34,899 bases of DNA. Origin: DALYLB01 sp046154695. GTDB lineage: Bacteria > Acidobacteriota > Blastocatellia > RBC074. Both the position numbers and the translations under genes were made by a program. Under the pieces are notes generated by a model. The model was not told the DNA's origin, searched no databases, and saw nothing but the letters and a program-made list of their open reading frames with translations. Shown here one piece after another: positions 15,274 to 24,146 of the stretch (position 1 is its first letter; each line of letters begins with the position of its first letter). The stretch spans positions 1-34,899 of the forward strand of contig JBJXFI010000065.1 of the NCBI GenBank assembly GCA_046154695.1. Reading direction: 5' to 3'.

Positions 15274-16098
15274 ATGAACTGTATTCAATTTCAAGATTCG
15301 ATTTCCGATTACCTGGAGGGGGCGCTGGATCCGCGCGCGCGCGCGGAGTGCGCGGCGCACCGGCTGGTGTGCGGGGAATGCCGGGAGCTTCACACGGATG
15401 TTCGCGCCGCGATGCAGGCGCTGAGCGGCGGCGCGCTGGAGGAGATCGGGGATCCCGTCGGACTCGAAGAGCGCATTATCGCCGCGACCACGACCGGCGA
15501 GATGCTCAGCTGCTCGGAGTTCGACAAGCTGTTGGAGCGCTATTTCGACGGCGTCATCATGGCCTCGACCTTTCAAAACTTCCAATCCCATTTTGAGCAC
15601 TGCCCGAAGTGCCGACGGCTGATGTCGGGGATCGAGGAGGCCATTGCGCTCTGCCGCGAGGTGAAGGAGGCCGATGTCGATGTGCCGGAATCCCTGCACG
15701 ACCGCATCGTCGCGGCCACGGTGGGGGGAGAAAGCACCGGCTGGTTCGCGCGAATCAGGAGCAGCCTGTGGGATGTCGCATGGATGGTCGCGACCCCGCA
15801 ACTCGCCGCCGCCGCGCTGATCTTCGCCGCGGGCGCTCTCTTTGTCCTCTCGCGATTCGGCAGCATGAGCAATATGGCGGAGGACGCCGAGATCAAGGCC
15901 GAGCGATTCGTGAATCAGGGGCAGCAGAAGATCAATTCCACGACCGCCATTGCCCGCACGGGTTTCAAACGGGTCAATTCCCTGCTTTTCACCGGCGACG
16001 CGGCCAAACCGGCGGCCGTCCCGGAGAGACCGCGCCAGATACCGCCGCGCCCGTCTCCACGGCCCGCCAATGATCCCGGCGCGCGACCCGCGCGATGA
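15274..16098 (+). CDS. Membrane-anchored anti-sigma factor with two zf-HC2 domains
   Basis: A 274-residue protein with two copies of the zinc-binding anti-sigma fold: C3 with H29-x3-C33-x2-C36 (AAHRLVCGECREL), and C80 with H106-x3-C110-x2-C113 (QSHFEHCPKCRRL). One membrane helix follows at about 172-194 (LAAAALIFAAGALFVL), then an outside tail of about 75 residues rich in Pro and Arg. In this family the zinc-binding domain in the cytoplasm holds the partner ECF sigma factor inactive, and the outside part senses the signal. The two fingers are unusual, as most such proteins have one. The start at 15274 is chosen because the Cys of the first finger is residue 3. It follows the sigma gene directly and is very likely its regulator. 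Confidence 0.88.
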   Translation: MNCIQFQDSISDYLEGALDPRARAECAAHRLVCGECRELHTDVRAAMQALSGGALEEIGDPVGLEERIIAATTTGEMLSCSEFDKLLERYFDGVIMASTFQNFQSHFEHCPKCRRLMSGIEEAIALCREVKEADVDVPESLHDRIVAATVGGESTGWFARIRSSLWDVAWMVATPQLAAAALIFAAGALFVLSRFGSMSNMAEDAEIKAERFVNQGQQKINSTTAIARTGFKRVNSLLFTGDAAKPAAVPERPRQIPPRPSPRPANDPGARPAR

Positions 16099-16277
16099 GC
16101 CCGAGCGGAAAAGATGGGGATGAACCATAAAGAAACGAACCCGGCGAAGAGGAGCGTTCCTCCTTTTTATCCGCCTTCCTTCGCGCTCTTCGCACCTTTT
16201 TGGTTCCTTCCGCCGCTCTTATCAGGTTGCGCGGTTTGAGTTGGACTGCAATTTTTTGTTTGGGAGAAGAGGAATTC

Positions 16278-17030
16278 TTGGCACATTTTGAGATGAAATG
16301 CTCATACCATCCTTCGAACAACGCGGGCGCGCGGTGTCAGGCATGTGAACGGCCGCTCTGTCCGGCCTGCGATCATCGAATCAAGGGATTTCCATATTGC
16401 CAGGACTGTATTGTCGCGGGGATCGAGGCGATCCGGCGGCCTGCGGGAGCGGAACCGCGCACCGCCGCATGGCGGCTCGAAAAATCGCCGATGGTCGCGC
16501 TGCTGTTCGGGTTCGTTCCGGGCATGGGAGCCGCGTATAACGGGCAGAATATCAAGGCGCTGGTTCATTTCACGATCACAATTTTGCTGTGGACGCTTTC
16601 GGACATCTTTTCGGACCCGCTCGAGACGACCTTCCTGCTCTCATGCGCGACATTCTATTTCTTTTCCATATACGACGCATACACCACCGCGCATCGAGCC
16701 CGTCTCGGGGCGGACATCGCCGAGGAAGACAACCGGTTGAAGAACCTGTTGCGTGAACGAACCAATGTGTGGGGCGGGATTCTGATCGGGATCGGGGCGC
16801 TGGCCATGCTCGACAATCTGATGCCGGTGATCATCCATCGATATTGGCCGGCGGTGTTGATCGTCATCGGGCTTCTCTTTCTCTGGCTCTATCAGCGCCT
16901 TCAATCGAGCGCCCGGTTCGAGCCGCGGGACGACCCCGGCTTTCGAACGCCTCCGCCATCCGTGATTCCGCCCGGTTTCGAGCGGCCGACCGCGGAGTTC
17001 TCCCGCGCCGATAGCCGCTACGACAGGTGA
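16278..17030 (+). CDS. B-box zinc-finger multi-pass membrane protein
   Basis: A 250-residue protein if it starts at the TTG at 16278 (GAGGA five bases upstream). The ATG at 16293 would give MKCSYHPSNN as the first residues, which looks natural, but has no clear ribosome site. The N-terminal 45 residues form a B-box-like zinc finger: C-x2-H, C-x2-C, LCPACDH, YCQDC. Four or so membrane helices follow (VALLFGFVPGMGAAY, FTITILLWTLSDIF, FLLSCATFYFFSIYDAY, then WPAVLIVIGLLFLWLY). The C-terminus is Pro/Arg-rich. Its last helix pair resembles the LiaI-LiaF-like hairpin of the next protein. The next gene starts nine bases after the stop, so the two are probably co-translated. Function unknown; membrane sensing is inferred from context. 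Confidence 0.78.
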   Translation: MAHFEMKCSYHPSNNAGARCQACERPLCPACDHRIKGFPYCQDCIVAGIEAIRRPAGAEPRTAAWRLEKSPMVALLFGFVPGMGAAYNGQNIKALVHFTITILLWTLSDIFSDPLETTFLLSCATFYFFSIYDAYTTAHRARLGADIAEEDNRLKNLLRERTNVWGGILIGIGALAMLDNLMPVIIHRYWPAVLIVIGLLFLWLYQRLQSSARFEPRDDPGFRTPPPSVIPPGFERPTAEFSRADSRYDR

Positions 17031-17038
17031 AGGGACGA

Positions 17039-18817
17039 ATGGGCAACCAATTGATCAAGAGAATCGCGACGCTGCTGCTCGGCGTCGGACTTGTTGGCCT
17101 GGGAGTGCTCTTCTTCCTGGCGCCCGAACAATCGCTCGTCTCGCAAATGCTGACCCGGTACTGGCCGGTCTTCCTCATTCTGGCGGGAGGCGTCCGATTC
17201 GTCGGGTATTTGATCGATCGGCAGCCGAAGTCTCCCGTCGGTGCGATCATGATCATGGCGGCAGGCGGAATCATGCTTTCCGCGCGCCTGCTCGGCCATA
17301 CCTCCTTTCTCACCATCCTCGCGAAATACTGGTTCTGGGTCCTTCTGGCATTCCTTCTCGGGCGGATTCTCCGCCAATACCTGCACCGGATCGAGGACGG
17401 TCCGCGGCGAAGCGCCTTTTCGCCGGGGGCGATTCTGGTGATGATCCTGATCACGGGCGGCGGCCTTCTGGCGGGGTTGACATCGAGGAACAGCCAGATT
17501 TTCCAGGGGTTGAACGCGCGGATCGAGAAATTCGGCGAGATGCGCGGGTATCTGCTCCGCGAGAAGATCGCGATCGAGGATGAACCACCCCGCCTGCTCC
17601 CGGTCGCCGCGAATGCGCGACTCTCCTTCTACGACATCCGGGGAGAGATCGAGATTGACTCGACAGCGCAGGCCCAGGCCTCGATTCAACTGATCAAGCA
17701 TATCGGCGCGGAGGATGAGGCCATGGCGAGGAACTTCGCCGCGAATATCCATCTGCGGATCGACTCCCAGAACGGAAATCACCGGATCGGCATCCTGGCC
17801 CCGGATCCATCCATCCTGGCCGGAGTCACGCTCATTGTCATGGTTCCACGTAACCTCGTCATCGGAATCGACGCGCGAAATGTGACCGGGCGGGTCAAAC
17901 TCACCAGCCTCCGAGGGGACCATTCCTTTCGAGACTGCAATGGTCTGGAGGTCAAAGGAAACGTCGGCCGGGTAGAGGCGGAAAATCCCATCAAACAACT
18001 GGAGCTGACGGATATACAAGGAGAGATCGCCTTGCGCAACATGCGGGGCAGCCTTCTTTTGGCGGAGATCAGGGGTGCGATCTCCCTCAATACCAATGGA
18101 GGAAGCGCAACGATACAAAACGCTTCCGGACCAATCCGGATTCAGGCCGACAATTCGCGAATAACGCTGAATGAAATCGGCACGGATGCGTTCGCGAAGG
18201 CGAATCAACAGGTGGTGGAGGTCGAGAAGGCCGCCAACGGCCGGCTCGATCTCGGTCGAATCCGGGGCGGCGTGTCGATCGCGGCCTCCCGAACCCGCAT
18301 CGAAGCCGAAGGGATCACCGGAGACCTGACCATCACCAATTCCCAGGAGCGGATCCTCGCCCGGCGAATCAACGGCGCCCTGCGAATCAAGGCCGGCGAT
18401 GCATCGGTCGAGAGCGATGAGATCCGCGGTGCGGCCGTCATCGAGGCTTCGCGGGGCATAACCATCCGGAATTTTCATGGCTCTCTCATCCTGAAATCGG
18501 AGAGCGGCGCCATTGAGGCCGAAACCGACGAAAAACTCTCCGGCGATCTGCAGGCGACCTCCGACCGCGGCAGGATTCGCGTCTCCCTTCCCGAGGATGC
18601 CGGGTTTCAACTCGATGCCCAGACCACGCGAGGGAACGTACGAATGAGCGGATTCTCGCAATTCACCCTCGAAAGAGACGACCCCGCATTGAAAACGGGC
18701 TACAACCTCGCTCGGCCCGCGCCTCGGGTCAGCCTGCGGCTCGGACGCGGCGACATACAACTGCAATCCTCCGGCCTCGCCATGGCTTCTGCCCGCGCCG
18801 AGGGCGCAACCCCATAG
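17039..18817 (+). CDS. LiaI/LiaF-like membrane protein with DUF4097 adhesin-type domain
   Basis: The start at 17039 is preceded by AAGGGA; a GTG at 17027 overlaps the previous stop and would add four residues. The 592-residue product has four membrane helices in its first 155 residues, including a LiaI/LiaF-type pair (YWPVFLILAGGVRFVGYLID and YWFWVLLAFLLGRIL). After residue 160 comes a long repetitive beta-helix-like region (DIRGEIEI, DARNVTGRVKL, EIRGAISLNTNGGS, INGALRIKAGDASVES), the pattern of the DUF4097 'putative adhesin' domain. In Firmicutes LiaF controls an envelope-stress kinase. Here the same type of protein lies downstream of an ECF/anti-sigma pair, which fits an envelope-stress role. 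That link is inference from gene order; no catalytic motif is visible. Confidence 0.82.
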   Translation: MGNQLIKRIATLLLGVGLVGLGVLFFLAPEQSLVSQMLTRYWPVFLILAGGVRFVGYLIDRQPKSPVGAIMIMAAGGIMLSARLLGHTSFLTILAKYWFWVLLAFLLGRILRQYLHRIEDGPRRSAFSPGAILVMILITGGGLLAGLTSRNSQIFQGLNARIEKFGEMRGYLLREKIAIEDEPPRLLPVAANARLSFYDIRGEIEIDSTAQAQASIQLIKHIGAEDEAMARNFAANIHLRIDSQNGNHRIGILAPDPSILAGVTLIVMVPRNLVIGIDARNVTGRVKLTSLRGDHSFRDCNGLEVKGNVGRVEAENPIKQLELTDIQGEIALRNMRGSLLLAEIRGAISLNTNGGSATIQNASGPIRIQADNSRITLNEIGTDAFAKANQQVVEVEKAANGRLDLGRIRGGVSIAASRTRIEAEGITGDLTITNSQERILARRINGALRIKAGDASVESDEIRGAAVIEASRGITIRNFHGSLILKSESGAIEAETDEKLSGDLQATSDRGRIRVSLPEDAGFQLDAQTTRGNVRMSGFSQFTLERDDPALKTGYNLARPAPRVSLRLGRGDIQLQSSGLAMASARAEGATP

Positions 18818-18822
18818 CCCTT

Positions 18823-19029
18823 ATGACGCTTCTCCTCAAAATCCTCTCCACCCTGCTCTCGCTTGCCGCCGCGGTCTTCGCCATCGTCGAAACCCTACGC
18901 CGCGGACTTTTTCTCGCCTCCGCGATTTTCGCTCTTGCGAAGGTCGTCATCTTTTTGGTATTTTGTGTGGTGTTGCTCCTCGTTCTGTATCTGTTGCTCA
19001 CCTCAAAGCGCGAGTCCCCCTCGAACTGA
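18823..19029 (+). CDS. Small membrane protein (68 aa)
   Basis: The ATG at 18823 is six bases after the DUF4097 gene stops. The 68-residue product is nearly all hydrophobic, with two predicted membrane helices (about 4-22 and 30-60, VVIFLVFCVVLLLVLYLLL) and a short charged tail SKRESPSN. No clear ribosome site is seen, so translation would depend on coupling to the gene before. It could be a small partner of the preceding envelope protein. Composition alone supports it, so certainty is moderate. Confidence 0.5.
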   Translation: MTLLLKILSTLLSLAAAVFAIVETLRRGLFLASAIFALAKVVIFLVFCVVLLLVLYLLLTSKRESPSN

Positions 19030-19138
19030 CATCTCCTCCTCCATTTGAATTTTCCAGGAAAAGCCCCGGTCGAAGGGCCGGCGAGAAATCTGTTTTGCCG
19101 ATGATCCCGTATTGTGGAAGCGGGAGGTGCAACAGGCG

Positions 19139-19615
19139 ATGCCGGCAAACCAATATTCGTTTCTGACCGAATGGCGCATTGGCGCTCCCCGTGAATTGGT
19201 CTATGAAATCCTGAAAGAGGGCAAGGACTACCCTCGATGGTGGCCCGAGGTGTATCTGGGCGCCGAATATTCCCCCTCGAACCGGGAGGATCATCTCGGT
19301 GATCGCGTGAGTTTCTTCACGCGGGGGTGGCTGCCCTATCGCCTGCGATGGACGGCGGAGGTGGTTCGCCTTCAACGGCCACAAATGATCGAGATCAAGG
19401 CGACGGGAGATTTCGATGGCCAGGGCGTCTGGCGAATCGAGACGGAGGGGGAGGCGACCCGCGTCACGTTCGACTGGCGGCTGCGCGCGGAGAAACCCCT
19501 GCTCCGGTGGCTCTCGCCGTTGTTCAAACCCCTCTTCAAATGGAATCACGCCTGGGCGATGGCCCGGGGTTATGAAAGCCTTTGCCGTGAAGTCTCGCGG
19601 CGGCGCGATGCATAG
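19139..19615 (+). CDS. SRPBCC-type (START-like) ligand-binding protein
   Basis: A 158-residue soluble protein starting at 19139 after GGGAGG. Its order of elements (YSFLTEWRIGAPRELVYEIL, then DYPRWWPEVYLG, VSFFTRGWLPYRLRWTAEVV, GVWRIETEGEATRVTFDW) is that of the SRPBCC/polyketide-cyclase helix-grip fold, in which a curved sheet and a long C-terminal helix enclose a hydrophobic pocket. The W-W-P-E motif after the first helix is frequent in this group. The ligand and any enzymatic role are unknown. The exported haemoglobin gene follows after 107 bases on the same strand, but nothing ties the two together in function. Confidence 0.8.
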   Translation: MPANQYSFLTEWRIGAPRELVYEILKEGKDYPRWWPEVYLGAEYSPSNREDHLGDRVSFFTRGWLPYRLRWTAEVVRLQRPQMIEIKATGDFDGQGVWRIETEGEATRVTFDWRLRAEKPLLRWLSPLFKPLFKWNHAWAMARGYESLCREVSRRRDA

Positions 19616-19722
19616 CGCACGATTTTTTTCTCGCAGTCCATCGATGCAACGACAAACAAGACGAGCCGGCGGCGGCCATCGGGCCGGCCGGCGTTCACAA
19701 ACCCCTTAGGAGGCAGAATCGA

Positions 19723-20261
<539 letters not shown>

Positions 20262-20268
<7 letters not shown>

Positions 20269-20494
20269 ACCCAATACCTTTCAAATAAGACGGAGAGACC
20301 CCGAAAGACAACAAGAAGACGCTGGCGGAATGGGGATTTGGCCACGAATGAACACGAATGTTCACGAATAAAACCCGGGTGGAGGATTCAATTTGTGAAG
20401 ATTCGAGTTCATTCGTGGCGTGCCCCCGGTTTCCTCGGTAAGGCGTCATGTTCGAAAGCGCAGCCTCTTATTTGAAAGGTATTGAGACTAAACC
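20262..20494. mobile_element. MITE-like element with 10-bp target site duplication
   Basis: The element proper (20272-20484, 213 bp) has perfect 19-bp terminal inverted repeats: CAATACCTTTCAAATAAGA at the left end (20272-20290) and its exact reverse complement at the right end (20466-20484). The sequence AGACTAAACC flanks both sides as a direct repeat (20262-20271 and 20485-20494), a 10-bp target duplication. No transposase gene is inside, so movement would need an enzyme in trans; duplications of 9-12 bp are typical of IS4-related transposases. The left duplication holds the TAA stop of the haemoglobin gene. An inner palindrome is listed separately. Confidence 0.88.
20341..20419. repeat. Inner long palindrome of the mobile element
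   Basis: Arms 20341-20369 and 20391-20419 start and end with GCCACGAATGAAC and its complement. They match at 26 of 29 positions around a 21-base loop. Palindromes of the CCACGAATGAACACGAATG type recur in many environmental bacterial genomes as dispersed repeats. Confidence 0.8.
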
Positions 20495-20545
20495 AGGCGG
20501 AGGGCTCTTTTCCGATAAGGATCGAAGCCTCGATGTCCAAAAAAG

Positions 20546-20582
20546 AAGGCGAGGCTCTCCCACGCGGAGTCTCGCCTTTTTT
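20546..20582. terminator. Bidirectional terminator
   Basis: AAGGCGAGGCTC (20546-20557) pairs with GAGTCTCGCCTT (20567-20578) with one wobble, followed by TTTTTT on the plus strand. The minus strand reads a T-run too. It probably ends the haemoglobin transcript, now separated from the gene by the mobile element. Confidence 0.8.
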
Positions 20583-20680
20583 ATACAATTCAACACAAAC
20601 TCACGCGTGAGGGGTCTCCCGGTGCCGGAGATTCACGGTGTCACCACGTTGACGACACGGACTGTATCCGGCCCGGGCGG

Positions 20681-20711
20681 AAAATCCCATACGTATTGCT
20701 ACGGGATTTTT
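20681..20711. terminator. Terminator after the response regulator gene
   Basis: AAAATCCC (20681-20688) pairs with GGGATTTT (20703-20710), with an inner partial pair. Both strands show a T-run after the stem. It lies 16 bases after the response regulator stop (minus strand). Confidence 0.7.
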
Positions 20712-20726
20712 CGTTACAAAGACCGG

Positions 20727-21377
20727 TCACTGGTCGAGCGGCAGGATTCCGCGTTTGAAGGCGAAGCGGATCAGATCGGTCTGATTCTGCAGCCCGAGCT
20801 TCCGCATCAGATTGGCACGGTGCCCTTCCGCGGTTCGCGGGCTGATGAAGAGGCGGTCCGCGATCTCGCCGCTGGTTCGCCCTTCCGCGACCATCTTCAT
20901 GACCTCCCGTTCGCGCGTGGTCAACATCTCGTACGGATCGTCCGGGACGTTCTCCATCTTCTTCACGTAGAGTTCCAGCGCGCGTTCCGAGAGCGGCGGG
21001 CTGAGATATCGCCGGCCGGCCGCGACCTCCCGAACGGCCTGCACGAGGTCCGAGGCCTGCGAATCCTTGAGGACGTATCCGATTGCGCCATTTCGTAATG
21101 CTTCCAGAACGTATGCGTCATTGGCATACATCGAAAGGATGATGATTCGGGTCTGCGGAACGCTTTTTGCGACCTGCCGGGTGACTTCCAATCCGGTCAA
21201 TCCGGGCATCATCACGTCGGTGATGAGAATATCGGGCTTGAGCCGTTCCGCCAGGCGAACGGCCTCAATCCCGTCTCCGGCTTCCCCAACGAGGCGAAAA
21301 TGGGGTTCACTCTCCAGCAGGGCTCGCAGCCCCTGACGGACAATATGATGGTCATCCGCGAGCAGAATATCGGTCAT
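20727..21377 (-). CDS. NarL/FixJ-family response regulator
   Basis: A 216-residue two-domain regulator. The receiver domain (about 1-120) has the acidic pair LADDHH, the phospho-acceptor Asp at 54 (ILITDVMMPGLTG), SMYAND with the conserved Ser/Thr position, and GAIGYVLKDS with the conserved Lys. The LuxR-type helix-turn-helix (about 150-210) reads LTTREREVMKMVAEGRTSGE, with RTAEGHRANLMRKL as recognition helix. Phosphorylation by the kinase encoded just before should trigger dimer formation and DNA binding. The two genes overlap by four bases (ATGA), so they are translationally coupled. The target genes are not evident from this window. Confidence 0.95.
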   Translation of the reverse strand: MTDILLADDHHIVRQGLRALLESEPHFRLVGEAGDGIEAVRLAERLKPDILITDVMMPGLTGLEVTRQVAKSVPQTRIIILSMYANDAYVLEALRNGAIGYVLKDSQASDLVQAVREVAAGRRYLSPPLSERALELYVKKMENVPDDPYEMLTTREREVMKMVAEGRTSGEIADRLFISPRTAEGHRANLMRKLGLQNQTDLIRFAFKRGILPLDQ

Positions 21378-22564
21378 CTACCGGGTCCTTTCATACCCTC
21401 TCCCGCTGCCTCCTCGATCAGGGGAAGAACGGCGGTCAACGTCGTCCCGATCCCCGGGGCGGACCGAATCTCCAGCCGCCCGCCGAGCAACCGCGCCCGT
21501 TCCCGCATGCCTGGAAGCCCGCTGGAAGCGGCCGCCTCCAGCGAGGCTTCGCTCTCGAACCCTCTTCCGTGGTCTTCCACTCTGACCGACAAGCTCTCGA
21601 TATCCGCGCTGATCGCCACCGCCACATCGGCGACCCCGGCGTGCCTCGCGACATTGGTCAGGGCCTCCTGAATAATGCGATACGCCGCCGTCTCCAACTT
21701 CGAATGGAGCCGCTCCCCCTCGATTCCCGTGTGCCGGAAGAGCACACGGATGCCCGTCTGGGAAGTGTATCGTTCAAAATGCCACAACAGCGCATGCAGC
21801 AATCCCAGGTCGTCCAGCATCGCGGGACGAAGATCGAGAGAAAGGTCCCGAACCCGGCGCATCAGCTCATTGACGAGCTCCTGCGTCTGCAAAAGCTTCT
21901 CTTTCGAGGCCGGCGGCGGCAGGCGGGAAGCCATCTCCAGCGCCAGTTTCAATCCGGTAAGGATCTGCCCGATCTCGTCGTGCAACTCGCGCGCAATGCT
22001 CCGGCGCTCCAGTTCCTGCACCTCCACCAGTCGATTCGAGAGGGTGCGCAGCTCCTTTTCCGTACGCCGGCGCACGGTGATCTGCTCCATCAGGAGAATA
22101 TTCGCCCGTGAGAGCTCCGCTGTCCGCTCCCGCACCCGCAGTTCGAGCTCATCGTGCGCTCGCCGCAGGGCCTCCTCCCCGCGTTTTCTCTCAACGGAAT
22201 ACCGAATCGATCGAACCAGCAGCGGGCCGCTGATCGCCCCCTTGAACAGATAGTCTTCCGCCCCGAGCTGAATCGCCTTGAGCGCAAGCTCCTCATCGCC
22301 CGTCGCCGTCAGGGGGATCATCGCGACCCCGGGAGCGCGTTCGTGCGCCTGAATGAAGGTCTCGATCCCATGACTGTCCGGGAGGCCGAAATCGATCAGG
22401 GCCACATCGATCCCTCCCCGCTCCAGCCGGGACAACCCCGCCCCCAGCTCGGTCACCCACTCCAGTTCGAAGAATTCCCCCGCCTCCCCGATCAATGCCC
22501 GCACGATCTCCGCATCCACGGGGTCGTCCTCGATCAACAGCACTCTCGTCGTCTCTTCCTTCAT
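21374..22564 (-). CDS. Receiver-linked histidine kinase (HisKA_3 type)
   Basis: The start at 22564 is chosen because GGGAAGGGA precedes it and the receiver fold begins at once; a longer frame adds 40 Gly/Arg-rich residues. The 396-residue protein has an N-terminal receiver domain (about 6-125, acceptor Asp 58 in ALIDFGLPDSHG), a coiled-coil linker, the HisKA_3 dimerisation helix with phospho-His 195 (RRSIARELHDEIGQIL), and a HATPase domain (QEALTNVARHAG, VEDHGRGFE, GLPGMRERA). No membrane helix or sensor is present. A soluble kinase that is itself preceded by a receiver probably takes its input from another kinase. The response regulator gene overlaps the stop by four bases. Confidence 0.92.
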   Translation of the reverse strand: MKEETTRVLLIEDDPVDAEIVRALIGEAGEFFELEWVTELGAGLSRLERGGIDVALIDFGLPDSHGIETFIQAHERAPGVAMIPLTATGDEELALKAIQLGAEDYLFKGAISGPLLVRSIRYSVERKRGEEALRRAHDELELRVRERTAELSRANILLMEQITVRRRTEKELRTLSNRLVEVQELERRSIARELHDEIGQILTGLKLALEMASRLPPPASKEKLLQTQELVNELMRRVRDLSLDLRPAMLDDLGLLHALLWHFERYTSQTGIRVLFRHTGIEGERLHSKLETAAYRIIQEALTNVARHAGVADVAVAISADIESLSVRVEDHGRGFESEASLEAAASSGLPGMRERARLLGGRLEIRSAPGIGTTLTAVLPLIEEAAGEGMKGPGR

Positions 22565-22596
22565 TCCCTTCCCACAACCTCCCCGCCCCGCAAATG

Positions 22597-22634
22597 AAAA
22601 ACAGCCAGCACCGATCCAGGTTCGGCGCTGGCTG
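22597..22634 (-). terminator. Terminator of the tonB-exbBDD-TPR operon
   Basis: On the minus strand CAGCCAGC (22634-22627) pairs with GCTGGCTG (22609-22602), extended by CCGA/TCGG, and is followed by TTTTT. It lies about 65 bases after the TPR lipoprotein stop and separates that operon from the kinase gene. Confidence 0.85.
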
Positions 22635-22698
22635 ACTGAATTCCTGATTCTTCCCAAACCGGGAACGATTCCCTCAACTGTCAACTATCCAACGATCG

Positions 22699-23547
22699 TT
22701 ACCCCTTGGGCGCAGCCGCGGCCTCCTGCTGCCTGGCCGCCTCTTCCTTCCGCTTCTGAAGCTCGGAGGCTTCATCCGCAAGCTTCTTGGCGTCCTTGTC
22801 CAGTTCCCGCCGCTTCGAGTCTTCCTTCGTCAATTTCTGCTGCTCGCGATAGAGGAGGCCCTTATAGAACATGGCGTCGACATACTCGGGATCGACCTGA
22901 AGCGCCTTCTCGATAAATTCGAGCCCCCTGGCGGCGCACTCCTGCGCCTTCGCCTTGTCGGGCAGTGCGGCCGGATAGTCCATGTTTCGGTAATGGAAGG
23001 GATCCTTGGACGTTTTGTCCTGATACCGGGTCGTCTGATCGTACGAGCAGTTCCAGAACTTGACGCCAATCGAATAGTACGAGGTCACCTTGACCTCCTT
23101 GGTCGCGCACTCGCCTTCCGCCCGTTTCAGCATCCAGTTGCGCCATTCCTGCTCGTTCTCGATGTCGTTGTAGATGGTCGCAATGTAGCCGATGGCGTTA
23201 TCCGTGTTGACGCAGTTGCCCTTGGCGAGTTCGAGGGCCGTCGTATACGCCTTGAGCGCCTGCTCGGCGAGCTGCTTCTGCTCGTCGCCGGTCTTCTCCT
23301 TGTAATCCTTCACGAGCGTGGCGCCATAATAGAGCCAGGCAACGGGATTCTTCGGATCGGTTTCGGTTGCGTCCTTGAAAAATCCCTGGGCGGTCTTCGT
23401 TCTGCCCTGGTTGTAGAGGATCGCCCCCTGATTGAGCAGGTCCTTGGCAATCACTTTCCTTGCATATTCACAGCCTGAGCTAAAAACGGCCAGCGCAATC
23501 ACGGCCGAAAATGTGAGCGCGGTATTGATATTACGGAAGAATCTCAT
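22699..23547 (-). CDS. TPR-type lipoprotein, last gene of TonB operon
   Basis: A 282-residue protein with a lipoprotein signal peptide and lipobox VFSSGC (Cys 26). Residues about 34-75 form a clear TPR unit (AILYNQGRTKTAQGFFKDAT, DPKNPVAWLYYGATL). A second cluster (about 200-235) reads GLEFIEKALQVDPEYVDAMF. The C-terminal 45 residues are charged coiled coil (KKLADEASELQKRKEEAARQ). The four genes before it encode TonB, ExbB and two ExbD proteins on the same strand, and a terminator follows. A TPR lipoprotein in such an operon probably sits at the outer or inner membrane as a scaffold for the energised complex. The precise job is unknown. Confidence 0.85.
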   Translation of the reverse strand: MRFFRNINTALTFSAVIALAVFSSGCEYARKVIAKDLLNQGAILYNQGRTKTAQGFFKDATETDPKNPVAWLYYGATLVKDYKEKTGDEQKQLAEQALKAYTTALELAKGNCVNTDNAIGYIATIYNDIENEQEWRNWMLKRAEGECATKEVKVTSYYSIGVKFWNCSYDQTTRYQDKTSKDPFHYRNMDYPAALPDKAKAQECAARGLEFIEKALQVDPEYVDAMFYKGLLYREQQKLTKEDSKRRELDKDAKKLADEASELQKRKEEAARQQEAAAAPKG

Positions 23548-23674
23548 AGGTTTTCAGAAACTTTCCTTTGTTCGAAAAGTTTGATTGCGGCTGTCGAACC
23601 GCGCTCCAATCGCGGTTACGCCAGAGGTTGCTCGAAGCCGCGCAAACAGGCAGCGGCACCTGGTGAAGCGTCCG

Positions 23675-24103
23675 CTAGGGCTCAAGGTCCTCGATCTGAA
23701 GGCCGATCGGCTGGCCCCCCGCACTCTTGACCTCGTCGATGACCTTGACGACATCCCCGAAGGGCTTGGTCCTCGGCGCCTTGATGAAGACCGCCTTCCG
23801 GTCGGCGGGACGGCCGTTAAGGGCGGCATACAATCGATCGTAGAGCGCTTGCGTGCCGGTCAGTTCCTCGGTGTTCAGTTTGTAAACCTCGCCCGCTTTG
23901 GGCACGGTCACGAGCAGGCTCAACGGATCCGGCGGCAGATCCTTTTGCTCTTCCGGTGGTTTCTCGGGAATTTTGGCCTCGAATCGATGCGGCTTCTGCG
24001 GGCTGATCACCATAAAGATAATGATCAGCACAAGCAGCACGTCGATCAACGGCGTAACGTTGATATTTGGCGTTGCGCCTTCAGTGCCCGCGGTCATTGA
24101 CAT
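23675..24103 (-). CDS. exbD: ExbD/TolR-family protein (second copy)
   Basis: A 142-residue protein. It begins MSMTAGTEGATPNINVTPLI, then LIDVLLVLIIIFMVI (about 19-33), the single membrane helix whose Asp is the conserved proton-carrying residue of ExbD/TolR. The periplasmic domain follows (LSLLVTVPKAGEVYKLNTEE, AVFIKAPRTKPFGDVVKVID). ExbD works with ExbB as a proton-driven motor that powers TonB. It is the second of two adjacent ExbD genes; the first lies 43 bases upstream. The two proteins clearly differ in their periplasmic parts, so they may form mixed complexes or serve different partners. Confidence 0.93.
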   Translation of the reverse strand: MSMTAGTEGATPNINVTPLIDVLLVLIIIFMVISPQKPHRFEAKIPEKPPEEQKDLPPDPLSLLVTVPKAGEVYKLNTEELTGTQALYDRLYAALNGRPADRKAVFIKAPRTKPFGDVVKVIDEVKSAGGQPIGLQIEDLEP

Positions 24104-24146
24104 TACAGTCTCTCCTTACCAGGCGGAATCACCTGTGATGAAGTGA

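Noticed and set aside
20546..20711. Paired hairpins between the haemoglobin and response regulator genes taken as a second mobile element
   Set aside because: Each hairpin has a T-run and sits after a stop codon, so terminators explain them; no target duplication surrounds them.
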